The notes below the pieces were generated by a model. The model saw only the letters and a program-made list of their open reading frames with translations. It had not been told where the DNA came from and did no database searches. A DNA stretch of 64,000 nucleotides from Nemertoderma westbladi. Its lineage: Eukaryota; Xenacoelomorpha; Nemertodermatida; Nemertodermatidae. How positions within the stretch are numbered: the stretch's first letter is position 1; each line of letters starts with the position of its first letter. The position numbers and the translations under genes were made by a program. Location of the stretch: positions 44,769-108,768 of the forward strand of contig JAUCBJ010008675.1 in the NCBI GenBank assembly GCA_032718475.1, read 5' to 3'. Of this stretch, positions 1 to 12,790 are shown piece by piece.

Positions 1-999
1 TCAGATTGAATCGAACTCGCCCCTCAACATTTGCGTAAGTAAGTTTCGCTACTCTACCCTGTTCTCTATAGGAAGATGTGTTGGATGGAGAAGGAGAGGA
101 CGTGGTGTAGCTATAATCGATACCGGGCTAATCATGCGATGCAGGCTTTTAGCGATCCCTGTATGCTCACCATCTGTTATCAGCCAACTAGCTAGGCCCC
201 TTAGGATTAGAACTACGAAACAGTTTAACATCTCCACATTGACGGAGCAGTAGCAGTATTATTCACTATTGCCTCCCCTATTGGACCTGTTAGTGTAACA
301 GTTAAGGTGGCAGTTTAAAGACATGATCATTGGAACTCAGTCAGCTGGTGTTTAAAGTGCTCCATCGAAGAACGTCGATACAGTTTATCGTTAGTCGTAG
401 AAAGACGTCATCGATTTTCCTGGATGTGCCATCAAAATAAGAAGTCTTACACACAGCACCCCCATACAGAACGCCATACAACAATAGCCCGAGGCGTATA
501 TATACAGGGCTAGATTTTCTGCACACAGCTTGTCATTGATCGCTTCCCATCGATTGTTCATCAATTAGAGCACCAATAGTGCCAACTAACGTCCTCAAAT
601 TATATGTTCTCTTAAATCTTTGATTGGAAGCCCGCTGTTTCATTAACCTGACACGATATAGGCTCTATTATGCCAATTTCAATGCATTATTCACAAATCG
701 ACATACACTGTTGTTTAGGTTTAAGGAAGTTATTTTACATTTTTAAAACTGTTTTTTTTATTCTCTCTGACCATCCCTTTCTTTAGTGAATAAATTTCAT
801 GATTCAGTGTCCACCGCTCTTTAGAAATAAGTATCACAGTTGCATATGTACTATTTCCATTCTAACTCGATGGGCATAACTGTAAAATGTATACAATCGA
901 GCGTAACGTATGAGTAGGTTTAGTAACATCAGTAATATATTACAAAATATAGTTCTCTGTTATAACACATCACATTGTGTGCTATGTTGTAGGTGAACT
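1..999. other. AT-rich intergenic sequence, nothing recognised
   Basis: Only short open frames (about 60 codons) without recognisable protein features. No RNA gene or clear repeat found. Confidence 0.5.
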
Positions 1000-1192
1000 T
1001 CCTGTAAACGTGTCCTCCTGATGTACGTAGGTGAATGTCCGTAGGTACATGTACTTGACAGTGCATTTGCACGCCCCTGCATTCCCGATGAAACCCCCGC
1101 AATGTCTTTTATTCTCATGGTATTTTATTATCACTCAGGTAAATTTCCTACCCGTTGTGTCATAACAAACAAACCGAGAACTTCACTTGTAG

Positions 1193-2226
1193 AGATAGTA
1201 TAATAGATTTAGTTCCATGGTACACGGAGAGGATTTCTATTGAAAAACGTAAGAAACGCCAATTGGAGAGGAAGTATCGGAAGCCCGGCCTTGTAGATAA
1301 AATGGCATTTCGAGATCAGTGTAATACCATATCTAAAGCAATTGAGTCGGAGAAAGAAGTTTATTATAAGCGTACCACTTCTGAAAATAAAGGCGATCCA
1401 AAAAAAACTGTTTGGAATTATCAATAGTTTGATATCTTCCCATACTAAAGGTGTGTTGCCTCAGCATGATACTGAAAGTGAGATAGACTTGGCAGAATCA
1501 TTCGCGAACTTTTTCGAGAACAAGGTTGCTGGTATTAAAGATACTTTGGAATGTGCAAATGCCAATAGTAACAGTAAAGTGAGTGATCAAAGTGTCGACT
1601 GTCATAGAGTAAGTTTAGATGTTCATGAACATAGCAATGGAAATGTTGACGGAAATGTCATGAACCCAGTAATGGTAATGGTGACGTTCGCGAACTCAGT
1701 AACGGTAATGTTGGCGTTCATGTATTCAGTATTGGTAATGTTGACGCTCATGAACTCAGTAATGGTAATGGTGACGTTCACGAACTCAGTAACGGTAATG
1801 TTGGCGTTCATGTACTCAGTATTGGTAATGTTGACGTTCGCGAACTCAGTAACGGTAATGAAATAAATAATGTTTGGCAATTAAATTAATTACTTAATTA
1901 TATTTATTATTAATCATGTGTATTATTTCTTGTATGTATTATATAATAGTTTCCTGTAATATGAGTACAATACCATACAATTAATTAACTAGATAAATAT
2001 AATATTGCTCTTCTGCATGGAAATATTGTGTAACCATTTCGTTCATAGGTTTATTACTTACAGCATGCATTTTATATTTATATTTAGTACTTACTTATTA
2101 GGATAGAGTGCCAGCTGACCTCCTCAAGAGGTCAGTTATTATCAGTTAAAGAGGCTTGCCTCTAAACTGCCTTATATACATTATTGTATTTAAGTATGGC
2201 AATAAATAAATAAATAAATAAAAAAA
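1193..2226 (+). mobile_element. Degenerate L2/CR1-like LINE fragment
   Basis: Frame 1 reads DLVPWYTERISIEKRKKRQL and ERKYRKPGLVDKMAFRDQCN. After a frameshift near 1400 (poly-A run) it continues GIINSLISSHTKGVLPQHD and LAESFANFFENKVAGIKDTL. This is the segment between endonuclease and RT in L2/CR1-like elements. The RT is absent and a 30-bp minisatellite sits in its place. It ends in an (AATA)n tail at about 2203-2226. About 190 bp of flanking sequence is present on both sides (about 1000-1196 and 2236-2406). Confidence 0.7.
1625..1862. repeat. 30-bp minisatellite in LINE fragment
   Basis: About eight units of the type GGTAATGTTGGCGTTCATGT plus ATTCAGTATT, alternating with GTGACGTTCGCGAACTCAG versions. 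Because 30 is divisible by three, both strands stay open across it, giving apparent ORFs that I do not consider genes. Confidence 0.85.
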
Positions 2227-2409
2227 TGTTGGCGTCCATGTTAACGTGTCCACGTGATGTACGTAGGTGTACATGTACTTACCAATGCATTTGCACGTCC
2301 CTGCATTCCCGATGATGCACTGCCTTTTATTTTCAAGGTGAATTCACTCAGGTAAATTTCCTACCCGTTGTGTCATAACAAACAAACCGAGAACTTCACT
2401 TGTAGATAT

Positions 2410-4369
2410 GAGACACCCGCGGTTGCGTCATTAAAACCTCCGCGAAAAGCCACAGAAACCCGGAATACTAAGAGATACATAAGAGTTGCAGAATGCTCGC
2501 AACCGTAAACTCAAGATAAAAACAATCACGATGAAGGGCTCTTAAAGCAGAATGTAAAAGAGACCGCGGCTATTGATAAGACAAAGATATCAGTTAGATC
2601 GGTTTAATGGAAACCAATGCATTCGAGATGATGATACTGTAGTTCAAGTGCTCACAGCTTTTACGAATCTGGTTACAAAGAGATCCCATGTTCAGTGATT
2701 TGCGGAACACAACATTGTACGTACGGTATACTGTTAGCTAACTGCTGCTGCCACACGGCTGCCTTCAGATGCCTAGCTTCTTATCGCTACTAGAATGTCA
2801 TCACATCAAAATATATCAAACAGGCAATTATTATTCAGTTTGGCATAATGCACTAATGTTGGATTTCAATGCTACTATATTTTTCATTAAGTGTATAATA
2901 ATTCTGGGTTGGAAAAGTGGTAGGGTGTAATATATTACACGGTTTAACATAACAAAGGTTCCTCCCTTCGGGTCATCCGTTTCGGAGTCAGGTTTTATGA
3001 AGCAGTGGGCTCCTTTTATTCTCAGTGAATACAACTCTATTGCAATGCATCCTAAGTGGCTCTCTCAATATGTCCCGGACATTAAACGATTCATTCCTGT
3101 GTTGGTTCTAATAATATAACAGCAACTGGAACTACGATAGTACATTTTATTTAATGAATTTGAATCACCAAATAACTTTAATTGTGTTGGTTAGGTTGTA
3201 TCTCTCATAATACTGTAGCTACTCACTCTTAGCAGAATGTTTGAACTTGGAAAAATGTAACAGGTTAATTATTAGTTACATGGCAAGTAAAGGGAGTATT
3301 TGAAGAAAGTTTTGGTACCAAAATAATGATGAATTAAATTGCAGCCGTTTTTACATTACATTTGAAACTAGCAACTTATATTGAATTTGATTCAAATTGT
3401 ATTCTGGTTGTTTCATGTGGGGCTTCTTAAGGGTGGGGGGGGGGGGGGGGGGTGGTCGGCGAGGAAAGCGCCGATTCACAGAGTTGTTCTAACCAAAACA
3501 ATAAACTAAAGTGGGACAAGCTAGTTTATTTTTTGCTGGTAATCAGTAGTTATTTGCGTTGATTTCTTCCTGTAGCTGGACAAATTTTAATTGCGCCAAG
3601 AGCGCCCCCCCCCCCCCCCCCCTCAAGAAATGTATAAATAATTTCAACAAATACACATGAAAGAAACACGATTTCAGTTAGAACCGCATATTCGAGAATT
3701 ATTGATTCTCGAATTTTGCAGTCATATAAAACAAACTTATCACAAATACATGCCCTGCCCATCATCAACTTGAATACATTTTCAATTACTTCGACATATA
3801 AAGAAACCAATTATTGTAAACCAATAACACTAGCGATGACAATACCGATGGTGGGTGCACGCGTGTCCATGCCATCTTGAGCGATAATCGACTGGGTGAA
3901 AAAAGGTCTGAGCCTGCAAGGGAGAGGGAGACTCATTGTGTGAATGGCCGACATAAAACTAATCTATACACTGTTAACACAACACAAAGAGAAGTCATCA
4001 ACATGGGAACATAAGGCTGCCAGAAGACAAGCTGAGAATTCACAGAAGCTTGTTTAACCAGATGCCAGTGAACGGGCCTCAATTAGCCTTCAAGTAATGA
4101 CATCTTGAAGACTCAATGCATACATACATACATCATGTGAAAGCACTCAATGAGGCAGGCAAACTTACTACAGATTAAATTTTAAATAATTTCTCTTTAG
4201 CATGCGAGAAGTACACACGTTTAATTAACTATCGGGAGTCGGCCTATTAACACCACGGTATGCAATTATACGATTACCAGTTGTAATTTAATTTGATGGG
4301 ATATCGGAGGTTATGACAGATAATTATTATATACTAGTTGCGATAATTAGCCTCTAATGGTAAAATTAA
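2410..4369. other. Intergenic, poly(G) and poly(C) runs only
   Basis: No convincing gene. A G run near 3436-3452 and a C run near 3605-3622 face each other about 150 bp apart and could pair. The dispersed word CTAACCAAAACAATAAACTA lies between them. Confidence 0.5.
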
Positions 4370-4830
4370 TATTTTTCTAAACATTCGCCCATGTGAAGAA
4401 TACCAGATTTTCGGTCGAAATTCAACTGGAATATTTATGGCACTTATTTTTTCTATCTTATAACCTGTACATACTAATCCGTTTATTGTTTTGGTTAGAT
4501 TAAGGCCTTCTGGAACCTTTTTAGTGAAAATCTGGCCCATGTGAAGAATACCAGACTTTCTGCCGTTATATTTCACTTTGCAGTTACCCCCATGTGAAGA
4601 ATACCAGGTTTTCACCAAAAACACAGGTTACAGAAGGGCTGAATCTAACCAAAACAATAAACGAATTAGTATATGTACAGGTTATAAGACAAAAAAATAA
4701 GCGTTAAAACACTTAATAAAAATAAATAAAAAAAAATAAAAAATCTTCATATATAAAATTCCACTAAAAAGTCGACCGAAAAGTGAAATCCTGGTATTCT
4801 TCACATGGGCGAATTTTTATATATTAGGGT
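4370..4830. repeat. Foldback element with CATGTGAAGAATACCAG motif
   Basis: The motif CATGTGAAGAATACCAG occurs at about 4391, 4538 and 4590 and in inverse orientation at about 4793. The outer copies sit in longer inverted arms (ATTCGCCCATGTGAAGAATA near 4385 and its complement near 4800), giving a stem of roughly 60 bp with mismatches. Looks like a small non-autonomous DNA transposon or foldback repeat. Confidence 0.65.
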
Positions 4831-5460
4831 TTAAATTTTTGAAACTTGCCTGATATTTTGAGCGTCATTTATTAAGCAAGCAAAGCATAGAGGTGTGTGC
4901 CGTAGCCGTTTCTACCTTTTGTATTCAATGCACATAGATATAATAGGAATAACAAAGCAATCGACCTTGAACTTAGTAGCTATAGGGTCATACTCAGTTG
5001 GAGAGGTCAGACAATATGTATGATGGCGTAACGAAACTAAACCACGTCTTTGAAGGTGAAGTGCTTTGTGTTGGAGTGACAATGAATGGTGACGATATTA
5101 AATGTGATTTTTGATAATAATTTTTTAAATGGTTTATAGATTCTTGTATAAATAAATGTTGCAAAATATATAACTATTCATTGTTGGAAAAAAAACACAT
5201 AAGTTATATTTTGTTGGATCGGAGCAATAAATTTTCCAAAATTATTTTTGATTTCATGAGCCAAATCCATAACCTTCCATACTAAAGTCGCACGTGGTGG
5301 ACAATAAGGCCTGCGTATTGTGCAGATTAGCTCACTTGGGGGGGCCCCTATTAACCGGGGATCCTTTATTGTTACCAGAGACCCCTATTATAAGGTTTGG
5401 TGGGGGACTAGACTGAAATCTGGGATGCGAGTGGAGACGCAATCACGTCCAATAACTCAA

Positions 5461-7285
5461 GGTCGAACTGATATCCCCAATTAAAGTGAATCACAACTGG
5501 TTTAGATCATCCGAGATGTCTGCATAAACCACATCGGAAGAGTGACCCCGGAGTTGATGAGAAATGACCCTTTTATATATTGTACGAGATTTATTGTCGT
5601 CGAGTAACTGTAGCATTTATAAAAAGGAGTAGTACCTATCGAAGGAGCATGGAGGATGGTTATCTCTATTGGACTACTAATAGATTGATTTCTACAACCA
5701 GTTGTGATTAAATTGACAAAGGATGATACATATATACGATGCCCGGCCCTTCTTAAACCGATTCCAAATAAGGCCCCTACTATTAATTGTTCAAAGTATT
5801 ACGGGGAAATACCGTTGGCAAAAATACCAGCATGCCTGCTGACCTTAAATGGTAATCAAGGGTCGGGCTGGCTGGTTTTTATTGCGCGGTGGAAATTTAT
5901 GTCTCAGTGACGGGGTGTGTTGGGCTATATGACAACCCCCATGCAAGCGTGTAATTTTTAATTGGCTGCCAGATTTCTTTCTATACTTGGAAACTCGATA
6001 ATATAAGTAAAAAATCTAGAATCCATGAAATAAAAGGTCACGTTTGGAATCAGTGGTCCCATTATTGAAATGTACATACATATTCGGCATCGGTTCTTTC
6101 ACGTACCTTTTGTCATTGATATGAGAAAAAAATAAGGCAGGCTATCATGAGTTATAATTATTGTATATTAAAAATTAAAAAATATTAAATTATTATTTAA
6201 AAAAAATTCAAATTGTTGTGTGTTGTATTGTGTTGTGTAATACACAATGTTGAACATATTCTGGATATTTTATGCAAAAGAAAATATAAGCCAATTTGTG
6301 AGCTATACTATCAAAATAAAAATTGTATCATCTATGAAATATAATAATATAGAGATATGTGATGTTTTACAGTATGTATAAAATTAGGGTAAAATGAAAA
6401 GATAATTAAAATTTTAGAATTAGCCAGCAAGCCACGCACATTTGAATATACAATTTACATTTATAAGGTGGCATATTTTTAAGAACATTAACAAAAAATT
6501 ATAAATAGAATAGGTATATGCATTATCATCATCAATTGAGGCTGAGGGATATATGCCTAGGATACAGAGGCGGGCTTTTCTAACCAAAACAGTAAACTAT
6601 GGTTGTTATGCAAGACTACTACAGGCAGCCCTAAACATCAGCTGGAAACAACAAATGAAAAAGTTTTAGGGTATAATACATAGTTCTTAGTCCGGCTACC
6701 TTTTACTGTTGTGGAAACTACACACCACAATGTAGGCTCTCTCCCCCGTGGGTGACCGGCTAGTAAGGCTACCGATAATAAATAGTATGTGTATTACAGA
6801 GTCTCTCGAGACATTGCTTTCGCCGTGAGGACCAGCCAGTGCATAATCTTGTACTTTGGCAGCCTCATGGAGTGAATAAGCATGGTGGACAGCCCATGAC
6901 TTTCTTGAGACGCATCTTAAAGGACACTGGCCTTGAAGATGCGGATGATCTAGCAAATGTCATGGGTGATAGGGAGTTGTGGCGGTGCAATTTTGTCGAT
7001 AAGCCGGCACAGCATTCTTAAAAATGCAGCTGCAATGCAGCATGCCGATCCTAGTAGTAGTCTCGAGGGGTATAGGATAGTTCAGACCCGGACAATTCTG
7101 ACCCATTATTAAAGATCATAGGTGGGGATAGCAATATTTTAACACAGTCAATGAAAACCGAAGCTGACCATATTTGGTCATTTCTCATCAACTCCGGGGT
7201 CACTCTTCCGATGTGGTTTATGCAGACATCTCGGATGATCTAAACCAGTTGTGATTCACTTTAATTGGGGATATCAGTTCGACCA
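5461..7285. repeat. ~111-bp inverted repeat pair, 1.6 kb apart
   Basis: 5461-5572 (GGTCGAACTGATATCCCCAA ... GAGAAATGACC) is the near-perfect reverse complement of 7173-7285. Similarity stops sharply at both ends of each arm. The spacer contains the RTE 3' fragment. Could be the terminal repeats of a 1.8-kb DNA transposon, although no target duplication is evident, or two opposed copies of a short repeat. Confidence 0.8.
6795..7065 (+). mobile_element. 3' fragment of the same RTE-like LINE
   Basis: Matches 23099-23345 almost base for base (only a few differences), from GACATTGCTTTCGCCGTGAG through the stop codon and the GCAGCTGCAATGCAGCATGC end, followed by a TAGTAGTAG tail. Severely 5'-truncated. 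Near-identity points to recent activity of this family. Confidence 0.85.
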
Positions 7286-7289
7286 ATAA

Positions 7290-10199
7290 GCAAATTGTAA
7301 CCAATAAGAGGGTAAGGCTTTGTCAAAATTGAATAATTTTTGGTATATTTGTCAATCGATAACTGAAGGTGGATTTTTTTGTAAACTTATTAGCAAAAAA
7401 TTATTACTATTCACAAAAAACACTACTCTTCGAAGATGCAGTAGTTATATTTATATAACTAGCATAACAGAAACGACGCGGCCAAATTTTAATACTGACA
7501 TCAGAAATGAAATCACGGACCAAGACAATAAATAGGAAACTTTTTAGACAGATGACATTCTGACAGACAGACCGACAGCCAAACGGACAGACAGTCACAT
7601 CTCAATAATTAAGAGAGATCTCGCTAAACGGCTAATTACTAAAAATCCACACACCCTCCCTTATCGTGATAAAAATTAATATTAATTTAGGTTAAAAAAA
7701 AATTAATTACGTGCCAGAATTCTTATATTATAATGTACCATGAATTTAGTAATGAAATGATATGCTATCAATTTATTATACCAAATTATAAATAGGCCTA
7801 AAGTATGCTATTTTATTTAACTAAGTTATATGTTTTCACTAAGTTTCGAGTCATTGCTAACTAAAAGCACGTTCAGCTGTTCCGCGTTAAACAGCTGTTA
7901 ATTTTAACATGCTTGCATCCTCTACACGAGTGCACTGTGATGCAAGCAAGACGATAGACTGAGAAACAAAGTCGCAGTCGCTCTCTAATTCCCCTCCCAC
8001 ACTAGCACCTTCCAATCTCAGCATTGTTATTTTGCTACAATGAATGTACCAACTATAGGATATTGTCGCCTTAGTTCAAGTACATTAACAAGGCCCACGG
8101 GTAAATACATATTGATTTGATCGGATCAAAGATTTCATTAGGAACCCCATAAGCATTTGACTTTCAGGTTGTGCGGATGCGAATACTTGGAATAAATTTT
8201 CAAAAATTAAGACTATTAATAATTGCCTGTCCAGCAGATATTAAGAGCCACTAAAGGGACAATTTGAAAAAAAAAGAGCGCTCTTGGTAATATTAAGATT
8301 GATCTCCTGTAAAACTTTACAACGATCGATAATTAATGGTAAGACTAAAATATTGGATTGTGGTTAATATAAAAAGTGTAGGCCTATTCATTATATTTAT
8401 CAATAACTTACGTTTTATGATCTTCACCTTGATCTAGACTTGATGATCTTCGCGTTGATTTTCAAATCAGCCACAAACAATCAGATGATTCACCTTGAAA
8501 AACGTTGATCGAAAGTCGTTTCTAAGGCAACCACACTTATTTACACAGTCTATAAAGATTTATGTAATACTGAAAATCTACACTGATACTTTCTGAGCTA
8601 TGGTAGTTTGATGTTTGATGTAGTCACTTATAAGTTTCTGAAGAAGTATAGGAATTCTAGGAGAGCATCTCAAAGTTAATGCGCCACTGGTTACAGTTGT
8701 GTGGGGACAGAAGGGATGGACCAATGAGAACTAGGCGCTCCCTATTGCACAATGCTGCTATTGGATGACGTGTATTAGGGCGAGCTTCTCTGTGTCAGAG
8801 CAACATCATCACCATCATTGGGTAGAGAGTGATAGGCTGGTTGATGGCAGGAGGAGCTAAGACGCTTAACGGCGTCCCACAGTCCCTTCCTTACGCCTAG
8901 GCGATGATAACTATAGCTTCAATAACACAGACATTGCGATTTATTGCAAAACTATGGCACAAACAATGTTGTCCATTCTTATGCTATGGCACTGGCACGT
9001 ACACGACTGTGCGCGCCAATAGCTAAACACTGACGTGCACTACTATGACACAGATCAGTGGCAGAGTGGGTGCCCCGTAGGTGTACTAATATTTCTAATG
9101 ACATAGATAATAACTAAACTATCTCAACTATATACGTCATTGTTCATAAAATAGCACTTTATAGCGTTACAGGACAAGTGATTCTGTTTCCCGAGCGACA
9201 GCGAGGGAAATAACAAAACGAAGGCCGTAAAAGCTTTAAAGTGCTAATTATGAACAATGGCGAATCTAATTTTATTTATTTGTGGGGAATTATTTTGTAA
9301 TTAAAAAAGCGCTTAAACTTTCTAGAACAGCCTAATAATGACGCGGTGACATACTGGATATACTGAAAATACATAGTAAATGTATGGCGTAGCTGCGGAG
9401 GGACATACTGAGAAATAATGTCGCACTGCGATAGCGATATAAAGTTGGAAAATATGTCGCTCTGGCCTTTTGGTAGTGCGAAATTAATGTCTGCTTATCT
9501 ATTTTTATAAATCGGTGCTAACTTAGCACCGAACAAGTCCATCAATTGGAGCCAAATATTTAGTACTGTAGGCCTACCAGCGCTATGTAGCAACGGTTAG
9601 AATGGTGAAGCCTACAGTATGATAGTCCTGTTAGGCAACTTGACAACTGAGAAAGTTTACAAACATAAATATGTTAAACCGTTGACTTTCTTCAGGATGA
9701 TTTAGTATTGACCAGCTAACACCGGACTAAGAATAAATAAACTTTAGGCCTGTAAGCATCACCGGTACAAATAATTACTTTCAGTTGTGATCGTTGTACC
9801 GGTAGGGTTGAGCCAAGGCCTACTAAAAGACAGGCAGACAGGCCTGGCAGCCGACTGCCTGACTCAAATCTTATAGGCCAACCTTTTTACTGCTGCTGCT
9901 ACTGTGCTAGCTACAGTGTAACAGAATGCAGATTACATGATTACTGATAATGCAGTAGACCCTAATGGCTATTCCAGTACGGTACCGGTGTTCTTTCTCC
10001 CACTTTGGTATTTGGTTAATATGGCAGTATGGGAAGAAAATGCTCTGTTGGATATTGCCGATCGGGATATCTTACTCCATGTACTCAGAAGGCCGAAAGT
10101 TCCGCTTCCGAGGGCGGGCGAATAACTATCCACAGTTTCCCGAAGGATCCCGATGAACTGCAGTTCAGCAGTTATGGCTTAGGCTACCCATTTGCCGAA
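7290..10199. other. AT-rich intergenic sequence
   Basis: A short GACAGACAGACCGACAG-type tract near 7558 and the small foldback at 9131 are the only structures seen. Short open frames near 9937-10156 overlap in several frames and are not supported as coding. Confidence 0.45.
9131..9260. repeat. Small foldback repeat
   Basis: ATTGTTCATAAAATAGCACT near 9131 pairs with AGTGCTAATTATGAACAAT near 9242. The loop contains CCCGAGCGACAGCGAGGG. About 130 bp in total, MITE-like. A similar GAGCGAGCGCAGCGAGGG core occurs at about 25752. Confidence 0.6.
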
Positions 10200-10478
10200 T
10201 GTAATAAAGTAAATTTTCTTCGGCCACTAGGCCAGGGATTACCATTACGCACAAAGTCTGACGACTTACTTCCAGTGCGGTCCCCCCAGAACTTTAATCC
10301 CCAGAGGAAACTCCAGTACTCATTTAGCTACCACTTACGGATGCAAGGCAGAGATGCGCCCTGACTGGTCCCTAAAGCATTCGTGCCGAAACGAAAACTG
10401 CCCTGGCCCATGTGAGGATCGAACCCACGACTTACGGGGGATGTGAATTCAATGCAACGCGACGCAACATGGGTGTAT
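10200..10478 (-). mobile_element. tRNA-derived SINE, family 1 (minus copy)
   Basis: On the minus strand a tRNA-like head with B-box GGTTCGATCC (complement near 10410) precedes a body containing GGCCAGGGCAG and TTTCGTTTCGGCACGAATGC, and a 3' end GGCCGAAGAAAATTTACTTT. It matches the plus-strand copy at 19017-19300 over nearly the full length. Confidence 0.85.
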
Positions 10479-10479
10479 G

Positions 10480-12670
10480 CCAGAAGCATTTTCCGTATGC
10501 AGGACTGCAGGAATGGTGTGCGGATGAAACAGAGTGGTAATGGTATTAAAGTTCCCTCTGAACCCCCTTCTTTGTTTCCTCTAGATGTTCCAACCCCCCC
10601 CCCCCCCCCCCCCCACCAAAACCGCGAACAACTTCACCTGTTGACAACTAAGAAAGTTTACAAACTTAAATATGTTAAAACCGCTGGCTTTCTTCAGGAT
10701 GATTTAGTAGGACATTACGGACATTTGAGGCAATCAGCTGGTGGAAATAGCAGAATAACGCAGAATAATTCATAAACATCTTTTAGTAGGCTTTAGTAGG
10801 CTTCAGATGATAACTGAACCGGTACCGTACTGGATGTAGGCCTACTCAAATATGTTTCAGTATTAAACTGGCACCAAACTTGATTACAGTGCTAATTGTT
10901 CGGTACTAAACTTGAATTTTATAGCTGGATATTTAGTATCGTACTATCTTATTGATTGCTTCATGAATACTATTTTTTCCAAGTCCGCTGATAAAACTGA
11001 GAACCCGCGGACAAGATATTGATCGATGTACACTTCTTTGGCACAAACAGCGACCTGCGCTTTTGCCGTACAACTATACTGACGTGCAACCCTATGGCAC
11101 AAACACTTATGTGTATGTAGTACTAGACCGGGTAATTTAGGAATATGTCAACTAAGCCAAGTGACGACAACCACAAATATTCATACAGAAATAAACTGTT
11201 CCAATGAAACATGTACATCTTTAGTGCAAATTATCTTGCAGCATGCTGCAATAGAGTTAATCAGTAGCATCCAAAACGCATCCGGCATGGCTGCAGGGTG
11301 GTAATGGGTTTGGCATTAAGATATTTATCGAAGTTGCACAATACTTCAGTAGTTAAATAAGCATTCAAGCATTGTAATCTATACCATGAACCCCACGAAA
11401 CACCCTGATAAAAGTTAAAAGTACCAGCTCATCAATATATTGTTGGTCAGTCCACAGTCAGTCCACAACCATAATCATAAATATAATCAAATGAGATGCC
11501 TAATTGCTAAAAGTAAAAGATAAGTTCTCGGAAAGGAATTATAAAACTAAAGCTAAAGTTGCTTGATAGTGAACTTAACTATAATTAATAATATATTTAA
11601 GTCGAGTTAGTAAGTAAAACATGTGGCTGTAATCATCAGTGAGTAAGATTCATCTACAGTATCAAAGCCCTAGGCTGTCTCAGTTTGGGAGTATTCTCAA
11701 ACAAACCTACCCTATGATGATTCCTGCCCCTGAGAGTTTGGGCAGGCAGCAAGTGGTACGCGAGGGCATACACAGCGTACACAAGCACACCCGGGAAGTC
11801 TCCGAGATAGCGGATAGAAAAACGCTCCACTGCTCGCAGCGTGAGCCCACACGTGTGAGTCACAACGTAAGTGTCCACATAGCGCGACGACCGGCATAAA
11901 TGATTGGTTTTAATATACCTATAATATTAATCTATTGTCATTGGATTTAGTCGTGTGTCGCAGTCGTGTGCATTCTCATAATAAAACAGACAATAAATAC
12001 ATCTAATAGTGATAGCAAGAAAACCAGCCAGACTATAGTGCAATCTGCTATATCTTAAAGAGTATCCCTGTCCCTTTGGGTAAGACAATTTAATGCTATT
12101 ATTGCTGAGGTAACAGATGCTTCCAGACTTTGAGTAAGACAGCGTCTATACGACAATGAATTGTACTCCATGCTCACTCAATGCAATACAATGCTCCCTG
12201 TGTCAGCAGACTTCGTTATATCCTCTTTTATCGCCGGTGTAATACCTTAATGTTATTCAATATCACTAAATCACTTTGCTAATAAACGTGACGAATAAAC
12301 TTACTGTACGTCTATGGATCAAGAAACACGCCTGTGGTCTTCAATGTTCGAGCGAGTAGTTAGTTTCTCGACTTCTAAGTCTAACTACTGTAAGCAAACC
12401 AAGATGTAAAAAACGTAAAACACAGGGGGATCTATAAGTTAGTTGTTTGTATTAAATAAGCAGCGCACGTCTGCCAACTGATCGGTAGGTGTTTCTCCTG
12501 ATAGGCTTTACCAAAAGGATAAAATTAGAAAGCACATTAGCAATATTTAGATGTTCCTATGCTAAAGGGAAAATGTGTCATTAAACGAAAATAAAATAGC
12601 CAACCTTACAAGGATAACATTGAATTTCTGGATCTCCACCCTCTTCTGAGAATAAATGTCAATGCGAATG
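10480..12670. other. Intergenic sequence with C run
   Basis: A C run near 10593-10612. GACAACTAAGAAAGTTTACA (about 10642) followed by CTTTCTTCAGGATGATTTAG repeats a segment near 9645-9705, indicating a dispersed repeat. Otherwise nothing beyond the GC-rich open segment at 11639. Confidence 0.45.
11639..11899. other. GC-rich unassigned open segment
   Basis: About 260 bp of higher GC open on both strands (86 codons plus, 74 codons minus). A plus-strand CACAAC|GTAAGT looks like a donor, and on the minus strand TAGG|GTAGGT is weaker. No family is recognised. Possible exon of an unknown gene. Confidence 0.25.
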
Positions 12671-12674
12671 ATCT

Positions 12675-12790
12675 AGTTGTGGCGGCGAATGTTGTCGACA
12701 AGCCGGCGCAACATTATTCTTAATACCTGTATATATAAATATAACGCAGCAGGGCAGCAGCAATGCAGCATACCGATAGTACAGTACTAT
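12675..12790 (+). mobile_element. Older 3' fragment of the RTE-like LINE family
   Basis: Resembles the last ~110 bp of the 22.4-kb element (GTGGCGGCGAATGTTGTCGA, AAGCCGGCGCAACATT, GCAGCAATGCAGCATACCGA) with many differences and a TAGTACAGTAC tail. A more diverged copy. Confidence 0.65.

Larger units (their letters stand above)
1000..2406. repeat. ~190-bp direct repeats flanking the LINE fragment
   Basis: The left copy at about 1000-1196 and the right copy at about 2236-2406 share AACGTGTCC, TGATGTACGTAGGTG, GCATTTGCACG and CCTGCATTCCCGATGA, then a long stretch from GGTAAATTTCCTACCCGTTG to ACTTCACTTGTAGA. The right copy lacks two short segments. The LINE fragment lies exactly between them. 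Confidence 0.75.
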
